Shown one piece after another: positions 34,077-42,873 of a stretch of 64,000 nucleotides of DNA (position 1 is the first letter of the stretch; each line of letters opens with the position of its first letter). The stretch lies in the NCBI GenBank assembly GCA_934462945.1, contig CAKSJF010000002.1, positions 1 to 64,000 on the forward strand. Direction: 5' to 3'. This DNA is from an uncultured Clostridia bacterium (lineage in GTDB: Bacteria > Bacillota > Clostridia > UBA1381). Below the pieces are notes generated by a model. That model was not told where the DNA came from. It saw only the letters and a list, made by a program, of their open reading frames with translations, and did not search any database. A program made the translations under genes and the position numbers.

Positions 34077-34105
34077 AGTATAACATATTAGAGCAAGATT
34101 TGCAA
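34077..34105 (-). promoter_or_regulatory. promoter of the AraC-family regulator
   Basis: On the minus strand TTGCAA (34105-34100), a 17-base spacer and TATACT (34082-34077). Confidence 0.65.
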
Positions 34106-34111
34106 TGTTTT

Positions 34112-34155
34112 TGACAAAATAGTATATTGTCATGAAAAATATCGTGTGATAGAAT
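34112..34155 (+). promoter_or_regulatory. promoter of the sugar-acid operon with an inverted repeat
   Basis: TTGTCA (34127-34132), a 17-base spacer and TAGAAT (34150-34155). The inverted repeat TGACAA (34112-34117) and TTGTCA (34127-34132) overlaps the -35 box and could be a site for the divergent regulator. Confidence 0.5.
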
Positions 34156-34179
34156 AAGAAAAAAAGGAGGTAGAACCCT

Positions 34180-35034
34180 ATGAAAAATTGGATTATTTCT
34201 GGGTTTTCAGATGAAATTGATGAAAATATTGAAAAGCAGTTCCGGCATTTAAACAAGCTTGGTATTTCCTATTTTGAGCCGCGCGGCATAAACGGAAAAA
34301 ACATTTCCGACCTGTCGGACGACGAGGTTTCCGCACTAAAAAGCGCAATGGAGCAGTATGGAATTAAGGTATCTTCGATTGGCTCGCCGATCGGAAAAAT
34401 TCAGATTACAGACGAATTTGCGCCGCATTTAGAAAAGCTTCGGCGTACAATCCGGATTGCAAAAGAACTGCACGCAAGCTATATCCGTGTGTTCAGCTTC
34501 TATATTCCGGACGGACAGTATGAAAAATACCGCGATGAGGTTATGGAGCGGATGAAACAAATGACCGCATTGGCAGAACAGGAGGACATCGTTCTCCTGC
34601 ACGAGAATGAAAAGGAGATTTACGGCGATACAGCGCAGCGATGCAGAGAAATTTTAGACGAGGTGCATTCCGCACATCTGCGCGCTGTGTTCGATCCGGC
34701 AAATTTTGTCCAGTGCGGACAATCTACTTATCCGGAGGCATACGAGCTGATTCGCCCGTATCTTGCCTATATGCATATTAAGGACGCACTGGCGGATGGT
34801 GCTGTTGTCCCGGCAGGACACGGAATCGGACATGTGGAGCAGATTCTTTTGTCTCTTTCCAAGTCCGGCTATGAGGGTTTTTTCAGTTTAGAGCCTCATT
34901 TGGGGGATTTTAAAGGATTTTCCGAGCTGGAATCAAAGACGGTGGAGAAAAAGGAAATCAGCACACCGGAAAAATTTACACTGGCATATGAAAGCTTAAA
35001 GGAATTGTTTCAGAAAGTGGAGGAGACGTTATGA
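34180..35034 (+). CDS. sugar phosphate isomerase/epimerase (AP_endonuc_2 TIM barrel)
   Basis: A 284-residue TIM barrel of the xylose isomerase-like family (AP_endonuc_2). Ligands of a divalent metal are seen in LLHENEKEIYGD (Glu), the VFDPANFVQCGQ segment (Asp), YMHIKDA (His) and FFSLEPHLGDF (Glu). Proteins of this type isomerise or epimerise free sugars or inositol derivatives (IolE, IolI and related). First gene of a six-gene operon; its stop overlaps the next start by 4 bases (ATGA), so translation is coupled. The substrate is unknown. Confidence 0.85.
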   Translation: MKNWIISGFSDEIDENIEKQFRHLNKLGISYFEPRGINGKNISDLSDDEVSALKSAMEQYGIKVSSIGSPIGKIQITDEFAPHLEKLRRTIRIAKELHASYIRVFSFYIPDGQYEKYRDEVMERMKQMTALAEQEDIVLLHENEKEIYGDTAQRCREILDEVHSAHLRAVFDPANFVQCGQSTYPEAYELIRPYLAYMHIKDALADGAVVPAGHGIGHVEQILLSLSKSGYEGFFSLEPHLGDFKGFSELESKTVEKKEISTPEKFTLAYESLKELFQKVEETL

Positions 35035-36191
35035 AAAAGGTACGGATTGGTGTGATCGGCGTTGGAAATATGGGGTCCGGACATGCAAACATTTTAACAA
35101 ACGGTTTGATTCCAAATGCGGAGCTGACGGCTTTGTGCGATATTGCAGAGGCGCGGCGCACAGAGCTAAAAAAGCAATATCCGGAAATTCCGGTATTTGC
35201 AGATGCGGAGGAGATGATGAAAAGCGGACTTGTGGATGCAGTTACCATTGCCGTTCCGCATTACGACCATCCGCCGCTTGCCATCCTTGCCTTTTCTTAC
35301 GGTTTGCACGTTCTGACCGAAAAGCCGGCAGGGGTGTATACCAAGCAGGTTTTGGAAATGAATCAGGCGGCAGAAAAATCCGGAAAAGTTTTTGGGATTA
35401 TGTACAATCAGCGCACCAATCCGGTTTATCAGAAAATCCGTCAGCTGATACAGGAGGGCGCATTAGGACAGATTAAGCGCGTATCCTGGATTGTGACCGA
35501 CTGGTACCGATCCCAGGCATATCATGACAGCTGCACCTGGCGGTCAACCTGGAAAACAGAGGGCGGCGGCACACTGATCAATCAGAATCCGCATCAGCTG
35601 GATTTGTGGCAGTGGATGTTTGGCATGCCGGATCGGATTATGTCGCATGTTTCCTTTGGAAAGTATTATGATATTGAGGTGGAGGATGATGTGACCGCTT
35701 TTATGGAATACAAAAACGGCATGACCGGTGTTTATATCACTTCTACCGGAGAAGCACCGGGAGAAAACCGACTGGAAATCTCCTGCGACAGGGGTTTGCT
35801 GATTGTGGAAAAAGGAAAAATCACATTTCGCCGGAATACCGTAAGCGAGCGTGAATTTAACAAAAATAATACCGCACCGTTTGGTGTTCCGGAGTGTTGG
35901 GACTGCACCATACCGGTCGATTCTCATGGCGGAGAACAGCATGTGGGGATTTTGAAGAATTTTTGCAGCGCTATTTTGGACGGAACACCGCTTTTAGCGC
36001 CCGGCTATGAGGGAATCCGCGGTCTGACGATTTCCAACGCGATTCACTATTCGGCATGGACAGGCGGCTGGGCAGACGTGCAAAACTTCCCGGCAGAGGA
36101 ATTTTATCAGCTTTTACAGGATAAAATCAAGCATTCCACCGTGGTGAAAAAGGAACAGCAGATTACGGTTGGAACAGAGGGAACTTATTAA
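35031..36191 (+). CDS. Gfo/Idh/MocA-family NAD(P)-dependent oxidoreductase
   Basis: A 386-residue sugar dehydrogenase. The N-terminal Rossmann fold starts RIGVIGVGNMGSGHANIL. The EKPAG motif near residues 101-105 carries the conserved Lys. A C-terminal alpha/beta domain holds LINQNPHQLDLWQWMFG, with the catalytic His typical of the family (H-x3-D). It overlaps the 34180 gene and is 13 bases before the next isomerase. Such enzymes oxidise or reduce hydroxyls of sugars and inositols. Confidence 0.88.
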   Translation: MKKVRIGVIGVGNMGSGHANILTNGLIPNAELTALCDIAEARRTELKKQYPEIPVFADAEEMMKSGLVDAVTIAVPHYDHPPLAILAFSYGLHVLTEKPAGVYTKQVLEMNQAAEKSGKVFGIMYNQRTNPVYQKIRQLIQEGALGQIKRVSWIVTDWYRSQAYHDSCTWRSTWKTEGGGTLINQNPHQLDLWQWMFGMPDRIMSHVSFGKYYDIEVEDDVTAFMEYKNGMTGVYITSTGEAPGENRLEISCDRGLLIVEKGKITFRRNTVSEREFNKNNTAPFGVPECWDCTIPVDSHGGEQHVGILKNFCSAILDGTPLLAPGYEGIRGLTISNAIHYSAWTGGWADVQNFPAEEFYQLLQDKIKHSTVVKKEQQITVGTEGTY

Positions 36192-36204
36192 GGAGGGAAA
36201 GCGG

Positions 36205-36951
36205 ATGAAGAAAGAAATCGGCGCACAGCTTTTTACCGTTCGTGATTTTTGCCAGACGAGAGACGGTTTTGCAAACACGCTAAAGCGTCTCCGGGAAATC
36301 GGGTATCAGGCGGTACAGATTTCTGCGGTCGGACCGATTCCGCCGGAGGATCTGAAAGCGCTCTGCGATCAGTACGGCATGGAAATCTACTGCACGCACA
36401 AGCCGGTTGACGCGTTTTTAGAACAGCCGGAACAGGTGATTCAATATCATAAAACGCTTGGCTGTCCGATTGCAGGTCTGGGACATCCGGGAGATCATCT
36501 CTCCGATTTGGAGCATTTTGTGCTACAGCTTAATCAGGTGACAGAACAGCTGAAAAAAGAGGGAATCACATTTCTTTATCATAATCATGCCTTGGAATTT
36601 CAGAAACTTCCGGACGGGCAGTTAATTTTTGACTATCTTGAACAGCATGCAAAATTCGGATTTATTGTGGATGTCTACTGGCTGGCGGTAGCCGGAATGA
36701 ACCCGGCTGCCGTAATCCGGCGGTTAGGCTCGCGCGCACAGATCATTCATTTTAAAGATCTCGCCGTTTTCGGAAATGACGCATGCATGGCAGAGGTCAT
36801 GGAGGGGAATCTGAATTGGGATGAGATTTTCGCAGCATGCGAGGAGGCAGGGTGTCAGGCGGCTTTGGTGGAACAGGATGTATGCCGCCGAGATCCGTTT
36901 GAAAGCCTTGCAATCAGCTATCAGAATCTGAAAGCAAAGGGGTTTTGCTAA
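36205..36951 (+). CDS. sugar phosphate isomerase/epimerase, second in the operon
   Basis: A 248-residue TIM-barrel isomerase of the AP_endonuc_2 superfamily, close in layout to hydroxypyruvate isomerase or IolE. FLYHNHALEF is the typical central metal-binding stretch. The C-terminal half carries FIVDVYWLAVAG, IIHFKDL and a late Glu. ATG 36205 is chosen because AAGGAGG lies 7-12 bases upstream. Its stop is followed at once by the GTG start of the next gene. It is only distantly like the 34180 protein, so the two probably act on different substrates. Confidence 0.85.
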   Translation: MKKEIGAQLFTVRDFCQTRDGFANTLKRLREIGYQAVQISAVGPIPPEDLKALCDQYGMEIYCTHKPVDAFLEQPEQVIQYHKTLGCPIAGLGHPGDHLSDLEHFVLQLNQVTEQLKKEGITFLYHNHALEFQKLPDGQLIFDYLEQHAKFGFIVDVYWLAVAGMNPAAVIRRLGSRAQIIHFKDLAVFGNDACMAEVMEGNLNWDEIFAACEEAGCQAALVEQDVCRRDPFESLAISYQNLKAKGFC

Positions 36952-37947
36952 GTGAAAAATGCATGTGTTGTCGGTTATGGCGCAATCGGACCGATTCATG
37001 CGCAGGCTTTGGAGCAGGTGGAAAATGCCCGTCTTTATGCTGTCTGCGATCTTCAAAAGAAACGTGCCGACCTTGCCGCAAGGGAACATCAGACAAAGGC
37101 AATCTACGATTTTTCAGAGGTTTTGACGAATCCGGAAATTGACGCGGTACATATCTGCACACCGCACTATCTGCACCAGTCCATGGCGATTGCCTGCATG
37201 AGGGCAGGAAAGGATGTTGTCCTGGAAAAACCGATTGTCATGAGGGAAACGGAGCTTTCCGAACTGATTTCGGTTTATCAGAAAACCGGCAGGCGCGTCT
37301 GTGCCATCCTGCAAAACCGGATGAACCCTTGCGTGCAGAAGCTTTCGGAAATTGTAAAATGCGGTCAATACGGTGCGCTTTTGTCGCTTTCTGCCTTTTT
37401 AACCTGGTCGCGGGATGACGATTATTATCAGGCGGACGAATGGCGCGGAAAATGGGCAACCGAGGGCGGCGGTGTTCTGATCAATCAGGCAGTACATCTT
37501 TTGGATTTGTGCGATTGGTTAGGCGGCGGCATTGCCGCGCTCCGGTGCGACATCAGCACAAAGGCGTTGCAGATTGAGGTGGAGGATACGGCAGACGCGG
37601 TCTTTTGGATGAAAAATGGTGCGCGCGGCATCTTTTATGCCACGAATGCAAACAGCGTGAACAATCCGTTCCGGCTGGAGCTTTGTTTTCAAAACGGCAT
37701 CTTTCGTTATGCCGATGGAATGCTTGCGCAGATTTCGGACGGTCGGGTTGATGTCCTTGCAAGCGATACCAAGCCGGAGCAGGGAAAGGCATATTGGGGA
37801 AGCAGCCATGCGCGCGTGATTTCCGATTTTTATCAGGGAAAAGAGTATCTTCGCTTAGAGGACGCACTGCATTCTGCAAGGGTGCTGTTTGCGATGTATC
37901 AATCGGCAAAGGAACACAGAAGAATAGAATTGGAGGAAACAATATGA
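36952..37947 (+). CDS. Gfo/Idh/MocA-family oxidoreductase, second in the operon
   Basis: A 331-residue dehydrogenase. It starts with GTG directly after the preceding TAA, with AAAGGGG in the upstream gene as ribosome site. The Rossmann motif is [15 protein letters not shown], the conserved Lys is in EKPIV, and [18 protein letters not shown] gives the H-x3-D catalytic pair. It overlaps the start of uxuA by 4 bases. A second member of this family in one operon suggests an oxidation/reduction pair, a typical way to epimerise a sugar through a keto intermediate. Confidence 0.87.
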   Translation: MKNACVVGYGAIGPIHAQALEQVENARLYAVCDLQKKRADLAAREHQTKAIYDFSEVLTNPEIDAVHICTPHYLHQSMAIACMRAGKDVVLEKPIVMRETELSELISVYQKTGRRVCAILQNRMNPCVQKLSEIVKCGQYGALLSLSAFLTWSRDDDYYQADEWRGKWATEGGGVLINQAVHLLDLCDWLGGGIAALRCDISTKALQIEVEDTADAVFWMKNGARGIFYATNANSVNNPFRLELCFQNGIFRYADGMLAQISDGRVDVLASDTKPEQGKAYWGSSHARVISDFYQGKEYLRLEDALHSARVLFAMYQSAKEHRRIELEETI

Positions 37948-38984
37948 AAATGACATTTCGCTGGTACGGAAAGGACGATCCGGTCAGCTTAGAGATGATT
38001 CGTCAGATTCCCGGCGTAGAGGGAATCGTCACAGCCGTTTATGACGTTCCGGTGGGAGAGGTCTGGAGCGAGGAACGTATTTTTGCGCTGAAAAATGAGG
38101 TGGAGCAGGCAGGACTTTCCCTTTCAGTGATCGAAAGCGTTCCGGTACATGAGGATATTAAAATGGGTTGCGGCGACCGCGACCGCTATATTGAAAATTA
38201 TTGCGAAACGCTTAAAAATCTTGCAAAAGCAGGAGTGGACTGCGTTTGCTATAACTTTATGCCGGTGTTCGACTGGACGCGCTCTGACCTCTGCCATCTG
38301 CTGCCGGATGGGTCGAATGCGCTATCCTACGATCATCAGACAGTCCTTTCGATGGATCCCGTTTCCGGCTCGCTTTCACTTCCAGGCTGGGATGAAAGCT
38401 ACACCAAAGAGGAGCTTGGAAAGCTTTTGGAGCAGTATCGGGGCATCAATGAGGAAATGCTTTGGGACAATTTAAAATACTTCTTAGACCGCGTGATCAA
38501 AACGGCGGAGGAGGTTAAGGTGAAGATGGCGATTCACCCGGACGATCCGCCCTGGGGGATTTTCGGCTTGCCGCGTATTATCACCAATGAAGAAAATCTT
38601 GCGCGCTTTTTAAAGCTTTACGACAGCCCCTATAACGGACTGACGCTTTGCAGCGGCTCTTTAGGGGTACATCCGGAAAATAATATTGCGCATATGGTAG
38701 GGCGCTTTGCCGACCGGATTCATTTTGCACACATGCGGAATGTGAAAATCACAGGCGACCGTTGTTTCACCGAAACCGGACACCGTTCTGCGGACGGCTC
38801 TTTGGATATGGTGGAGATTATGAAAGCTTATCATGACGCAGGGTTTACCGGTTATATGCGCCCTGACCACGGACGTATGATCTGGGGAGAACAAGGCAGA
38901 CCCGGCTATGGACTGTATGACCGTGCTTTGGGTGCGGTGTACTTAAACGGAATTTGGGAGACATTAGAAAAGGAGACGAAATAA
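37944..38984 (+). CDS. uxuA: mannonate dehydratase
   Basis: A 346-residue enzyme that converts D-mannonate to 2-keto-3-deoxygluconate in hexuronate breakdown. Start [17 protein letters not shown] is the family signature. Later motifs [33 protein letters not shown] and HFAHMRNVK hold the metal and substrate residues. The ATG overlaps the previous stop (ATGA) and has GGAGG 7-11 bases upstream, which rules out the longer ORF start at 37794. Neighbouring uxaC, kdgK and kdgA are absent, so the rest of the pathway must be encoded elsewhere. Confidence 0.93.
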   Translation: MKMTFRWYGKDDPVSLEMIRQIPGVEGIVTAVYDVPVGEVWSEERIFALKNEVEQAGLSLSVIESVPVHEDIKMGCGDRDRYIENYCETLKNLAKAGVDCVCYNFMPVFDWTRSDLCHLLPDGSNALSYDHQTVLSMDPVSGSLSLPGWDESYTKEELGKLLEQYRGINEEMLWDNLKYFLDRVIKTAEEVKVKMAIHPDDPPWGIFGLPRIITNEENLARFLKLYDSPYNGLTLCSGSLGVHPENNIAHMVGRFADRIHFAHMRNVKITGDRCFTETGHRSADGSLDMVEIMKAYHDAGFTGYMRPDHGRMIWGEQGRPGYGLYDRALGAVYLNGIWETLEKETK

Positions 38985-38985
38985 T

Positions 38986-39834
38986 ATGAATTTGCCATTT
39001 CAGTTAGACTTATCGGGAAAAACCATTGTGATCACAGGCGGCGGAGGTGTGCTTTGCGGCATGTTTGCCAAGGCTTTGGGCGCATGCGGCGCAAATATTG
39101 CTGTGCTGGATTTGAATGAAAACGCGGCAAATAGCGTTGCAGAGGAAATCCGGAAAAACGGCGGAACAGCAATCGGATATTGTGCCAATGTGCTGGATCG
39201 CAGCTCTTTGGAGGAGGTGCGAAAAAAGATTCTTTCTGATTTTGGCGCATGCGATATTCTAATCAATGGCGCAGGCGGCAACAATCCAAAGGGAACAACC
39301 CAGAAAGAATATTTTGAACCGTCCGATCTGGATTCTGATACTGTCACCTTTTTTGACTTAGACCCGGACGGAGTAGAATTTGTGTTCCGGTTGAATTTCT
39401 TAGGAACACTTCTTCCTACACAGGTGTTTGCAAAGGACATGGCGAAAGGGGAAAAGGGATGTATTATCAATATTTCCTCGATGAACGCTTTCACGCCGCT
39501 TACCAAAATTCCGGCATACAGCGGCGCAAAGGCGGCAATCTCAAACTTTACCCAATGGCTTGCCGTACATTTTTCAAAGGTGGGAATCCGCGTGAATGCA
39601 ATCGCCCCCGGGTTCTTTGTCACAAATCAGAACCGCGGACTTTTGTATGATGCAGAGGGTAATCCCACACCGCGTACCGGAAAAATCTTAGCCGCCACCC
39701 CGATGGGACGGTTCGGCGAGGCGGAAGAACTGATCGGAACGCTTCTTTATCTGGTGAATGACCGGGCGGCAAGCTTTGTCACCGGCGTTGTCATTCCGGT
39801 AGACGGAGGATTCTCTGCCTATAGCGGAGTATAA
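38986..39834 (+). CDS. uxuB: SDR-family D-mannonate oxidoreductase (fructuronate reductase)
   Basis: A 282-residue classical SDR. The cofactor motif is GGGGVLCGMFAKAL, the catalytic residues lie in NISSMNAFTPLTKIPAYSGAK (Ser, Tyr, Lys), and the C-terminus is GVVIPVDGGFSAYSGV. Its position right after uxuA matches the SDR-type UxuB (YjmF) of B. subtilis, which reduces D-fructuronate to D-mannonate. It starts one base after the uxuA stop. This is the last gene of the operon; no obvious terminator follows in the 66-base gap before the convergent deacetylase. Confidence 0.85.
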   Translation: MNLPFQLDLSGKTIVITGGGGVLCGMFAKALGACGANIAVLDLNENAANSVAEEIRKNGGTAIGYCANVLDRSSLEEVRKKILSDFGACDILINGAGGNNPKGTTQKEYFEPSDLDSDTVTFFDLDPDGVEFVFRLNFLGTLLPTQVFAKDMAKGEKGCIINISSMNAFTPLTKIPAYSGAKAAISNFTQWLAVHFSKVGIRVNAIAPGFFVTNQNRGLLYDAEGNPTPRTGKILAATPMGRFGEAEELIGTLLYLVNDRAASFVTGVVIPVDGGFSAYSGV

Positions 39835-39900
39835 AAGACCGGCAAAACGGAAGTGCTGAAAATATGACTTGCTGTCTGCCTGCTGCATAAAAAATTGCAC

Positions 39901-40716
39901 TTACGAATGGCTCTCTTGAGCAAAGGGAGCTGGCACCGTAGGTGACTGAGGGATTGTCACCTGATGATTTGGTTTTTGCACACCGGCATGATCAATCAGG
40001 TAGTTTTCATGATAGATCAGTTCGCTGACGGTGCAGAGGGTAAAATCCTTTGTCAGCGTTTCCAAAAGCGTTGGCAGAACATCCTTGGTACATTCTGTTC
40101 CGTTGTGCATAAGAATAATTTCTCCCGGCTTGACCTTTTGGTCAAGCCGGTTTAATATTTCCTCCGGCGATTTTGCCTTATAATCTAAGCTGTCGAGTGA
40201 CCACTGAATATAGCACCGCCCGGATTCATCACATGCCGACACTACGGTATTGTTATATTCGCCATATGCCGCCCGGAATAAATACGGCTTTTTCCCAGTC
40301 AGATTTTCAAGAACGGTATCGCATTTTTGCATATCCTCTAAAATTTCCTCACGGCTCATTTTGGAATAATGCGCATGATTGTAAGAATGATTCCCAAGCT
40401 CATGTCCGGCGGTATCTATTTTTTTTACCGCGTCCGGATATTTTTCCACCCAGTCTCCCACGGCAAAAAAAGTCGCTTTTACATGATAATCAGAAAGCGT
40501 TTTTAAAATGCTGTCAATATCGCTGTCGTTCCAGGCGCAGTTAAAGGTCAGAGCGATTTTGTTGTCCTCCCGTTCCACAGAATAGATCGGAATTTCCCGA
40601 TCCCCCACCCGGAATACCGACTGGGAGGAGTTTTTCATACAGCCGACCACGATTAAGGTCAAAATCAATAAAATGCCGAAAAAAATTGTACGTCCGCGCA
40701 GAATATAAAAATGCAT
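39901..40716 (-). CDS. membrane-anchored polysaccharide deacetylase (PdaB-like)
   Basis: A 271-residue NodB-domain protein. An N-terminal membrane anchor (TIFFGILLILTLIVVGCM) precedes the catalytic domain. Motif 1 is ALTFNCAWND, with Asn where most enzymes have the catalytic Asp; the neighbouring Asp may take over, and the change is common in PdaB-like sporulation deacetylases. Motif 2 is GNHSYNHAHYSK (HxxxH metal ligands) and motif 3 is FRAAYGEYNN. The cell-wall glycans of spores or vegetative cells are the probable substrate. It stands alone, convergent with uxuB. Confidence 0.82.
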   Translation of the reverse strand: MHFYILRGRTIFFGILLILTLIVVGCMKNSSQSVFRVGDREIPIYSVEREDNKIALTFNCAWNDSDIDSILKTLSDYHVKATFFAVGDWVEKYPDAVKKIDTAGHELGNHSYNHAHYSKMSREEILEDMQKCDTVLENLTGKKPYLFRAAYGEYNNTVVSACDESGRCYIQWSLDSLDYKAKSPEEILNRLDQKVKPGEIILMHNGTECTKDVLPTLLETLTKDFTLCTVSELIYHENYLIDHAGVQKPNHQVTIPQSPTVPAPFAQESHS

Positions 40717-40774
40717 CGAATCACCTCTTATTCTATCTCTATGCGACCTTTCGGGAAAAAAGAAGAAAAGAAAT

Positions 40775-40803
40775 TTGACAAACCATCCGAAATTTAGTAT
40801 AAT
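40775..40803 (+). promoter_or_regulatory. promoter of the topoisomerase IV operon
   Basis: TTGACA (40775-40780), a 17-base spacer and TATAAT (40798-40803), a perfect match. Confidence 0.85.
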
Positions 40804-40839
40804 AGAAACATATGAACGCAGAAAGGAAGAAGGACGGAT

Positions 40840-42858
40840 ATGGCGAAGAAAAAAGAGTCTTACGATAACGACAGCTTGGTTCTTTTAAAGGATGAGGAAC
40901 GCGTGCGGAAACGCCCTGCCGTTATTTTTGGGTCGGACGGACTGGAGGGTTGCTGCCACTCCTTTTTTGAAATTCTGTCGAACTCGATTGATGAAGCAAG
41001 AGAGGGGTTCGGAAATGTCATTGAAGTAACGCGGTTTCTGGATCATTCCTTAGAGGTTTTGGATCACGGACGCGGCATTCCATTAGACTTTAACCAAAAG
41101 GAAGGACGCTATAACTGGGAATTGGTTTACTGCGAGCTTTATGCCGGCGGAAAGTATGAAAATAATGACGGCGGTATGTACGAATACAGTCTCGGATTAA
41201 ACGGACTGGGCGCATGTGCCACGCAGTATAGCTCGGAATATATGGATGTGGAGGTTATCCGCGACGGAACAAAATTCAACCTCCATTTTGAAAAGGGAAA
41301 AAATATCGGCGGCTTAAAAAAAGAGTCGACCAAAATCAAACAGACCGGATCGCGCGTGAAATGGCGGCCGGACACGGAAGTTTTTACCGATATTAAAATA
41401 CCGCTGGAATTTTTGCAGGACACTTTGAAAAAACAGGCAATGACCAATGCCGGACTGCGCTTTGTATTATATAACGAAACCGAAACCGGCATGGAAATGT
41501 TTGAATATTACTATGCGGACGGTATTGTGGACTATTTAAAAGACGCTGTGGGAGATCAGGGTTTTACCACGGTGGAGGTCTGGAATGCGGAGCGCAAAGG
41601 GCGCGACCGTGAGGACAAGCCGGTCTATAAGGTGAAGATGCAGATCGCATTCTGCTTTTCCCAGACGGTGAATCTTTTGGAATACTATCATAATTCCAGC
41701 TGGCTGGAACATGGCGGATCACCGGATAAGGCGGTCAAAAATGCGTTCGTCTATGCCATTGACCATTATTTAAAGCAAAATTCCAAATATAATAAAAATG
41801 AGAGCAAAATCACCTTTGCAGACGTTGCCGATTGTCTGGCGCTTGTGATCAATTCTTTTTCCACGCAGACAAGCTATGAAAATCAGACGAAAAAGGCAAT
41901 TAACAATAAATTTATTCAAGAGGCAATGACGGAATTTCTGCGGCATCAGTTAGAGGTTTATTTTATTGAAAATAAAGCGGACGCAGAGAAAATTTCCAAT
42001 CAGGTGCTGGTGAATAAGCGTTCGAGAGAAAATGCGGAGAAGGTACGGATTGACGTTAAGAAAAAGCTGACCGGGACAATGGATGTCACAAACCGTGTGG
42101 AAAAGTTTGTGGATTGCCGCAGCAAGGATAAATCCATCCGCGAGGTGTATATTGTGGAGGGTGATTCTGCGCTCGGTTCCTGTAAGCTGGCACGCGACCC
42201 GAATTTTCAGGCAATTATGCCGATCCGCGGAAAAATTTTAAACTGTTTAAAGGCAGACTATGCAAAGATTTTTAAAAGTGATATTATTTTAGATTTAGTC
42301 CGTGTGTTAGGCTGTGGTATTGAAATTAAGTCCAAGCATAATAAGGGTGTGGAAACATTTAATCTGGATAATCTCCGTTGGGATAAGGTTATTATCTGCA
42401 CAGATGCAGATGTGGACGGTTTCCAGATCCGGACGCTGGTGCTGACGATGATCTATCGGCTGATGCCGACTTTGATTGAGGAGGGAAAGGTTTATATTGC
42501 CGAGTCTCCGCTTTATGAAATCAGCATTCTCAAGGGAAAGCGAAAGGGCGAAAAGCTCTTTGCCTACACCGATGCGGAAAAGGACCGGAAGGTTTCGGAA
42601 TTAGTAGAATCCGGGCTTTCCAAGGATAAGGACGAATATGAAATTAAGCGCAGCAAGGGTCTCGGAGAGAATCAGCCGGAAATGATGAGTTTAACGACCA
42701 TGCACCCGGCAACGCGCCGCTTGATCCGCGTTACACCAGAGAGTATGGAGCGAACCGCGGCAATGTTTGATGTGCTTTTGGGAGATAATGTACAGAGCCG
42801 AAAGGACTATATTGCACAAAACGGCGGCTTGTATATGGAAATGTTAGATTTAAGCTAA
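40840..42858 (+). CDS. parE: type IIA DNA topoisomerase subunit B (ParE-like)
   Basis: A 672-residue GyrB/ParE-family subunit. The GHKL ATPase domain has EILSNSIDEA (with the Mg-binding Asn), LDHGRGIP and LGLNGLGA. The Toprim domain has YIVEGDSALG, ADVDGFQIR and ends in EIKRSKGLGENQPEM. It is about the length of ParE and lacks the GyrB insert. Clostridia often carry this divergent topoisomerase IV-like pair beside canonical gyrase. It is 15 bases before the partner subunit gene. Confidence 0.88.
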   Translation: MAKKKESYDNDSLVLLKDEERVRKRPAVIFGSDGLEGCCHSFFEILSNSIDEAREGFGNVIEVTRFLDHSLEVLDHGRGIPLDFNQKEGRYNWELVYCELYAGGKYENNDGGMYEYSLGLNGLGACATQYSSEYMDVEVIRDGTKFNLHFEKGKNIGGLKKESTKIKQTGSRVKWRPDTEVFTDIKIPLEFLQDTLKKQAMTNAGLRFVLYNETETGMEMFEYYYADGIVDYLKDAVGDQGFTTVEVWNAERKGRDREDKPVYKVKMQIAFCFSQTVNLLEYYHNSSWLEHGGSPDKAVKNAFVYAIDHYLKQNSKYNKNESKITFADVADCLALVINSFSTQTSYENQTKKAINNKFIQEAMTEFLRHQLEVYFIENKADAEKISNQVLVNKRSRENAEKVRIDVKKKLTGTMDVTNRVEKFVDCRSKDKSIREVYIVEGDSALGSCKLARDPNFQAIMPIRGKILNCLKADYAKIFKSDIILDLVRVLGCGIEIKSKHNKGVETFNLDNLRWDKVIICTDADVDGFQIRTLVLTMIYRLMPTLIEEGKVYIAESPLYEISILKGKRKGEKLFAYTDAEKDRKVSELVESGLSKDKDEYEIKRSKGLGENQPEMMSLTTMHPATRRLIRVTPESMERTAAMFDVLLGDNVQSRKDYIAQNGGLYMEMLDLS

Positions 42859-42873
42859 AGGGAGGGGATACGA

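Noticed and set aside
39000..39623. 207-residue minus-strand open frame
   Set aside because: Shadow of the uxuB-like SDR gene, which carries all SDR motifs in the plus frame.
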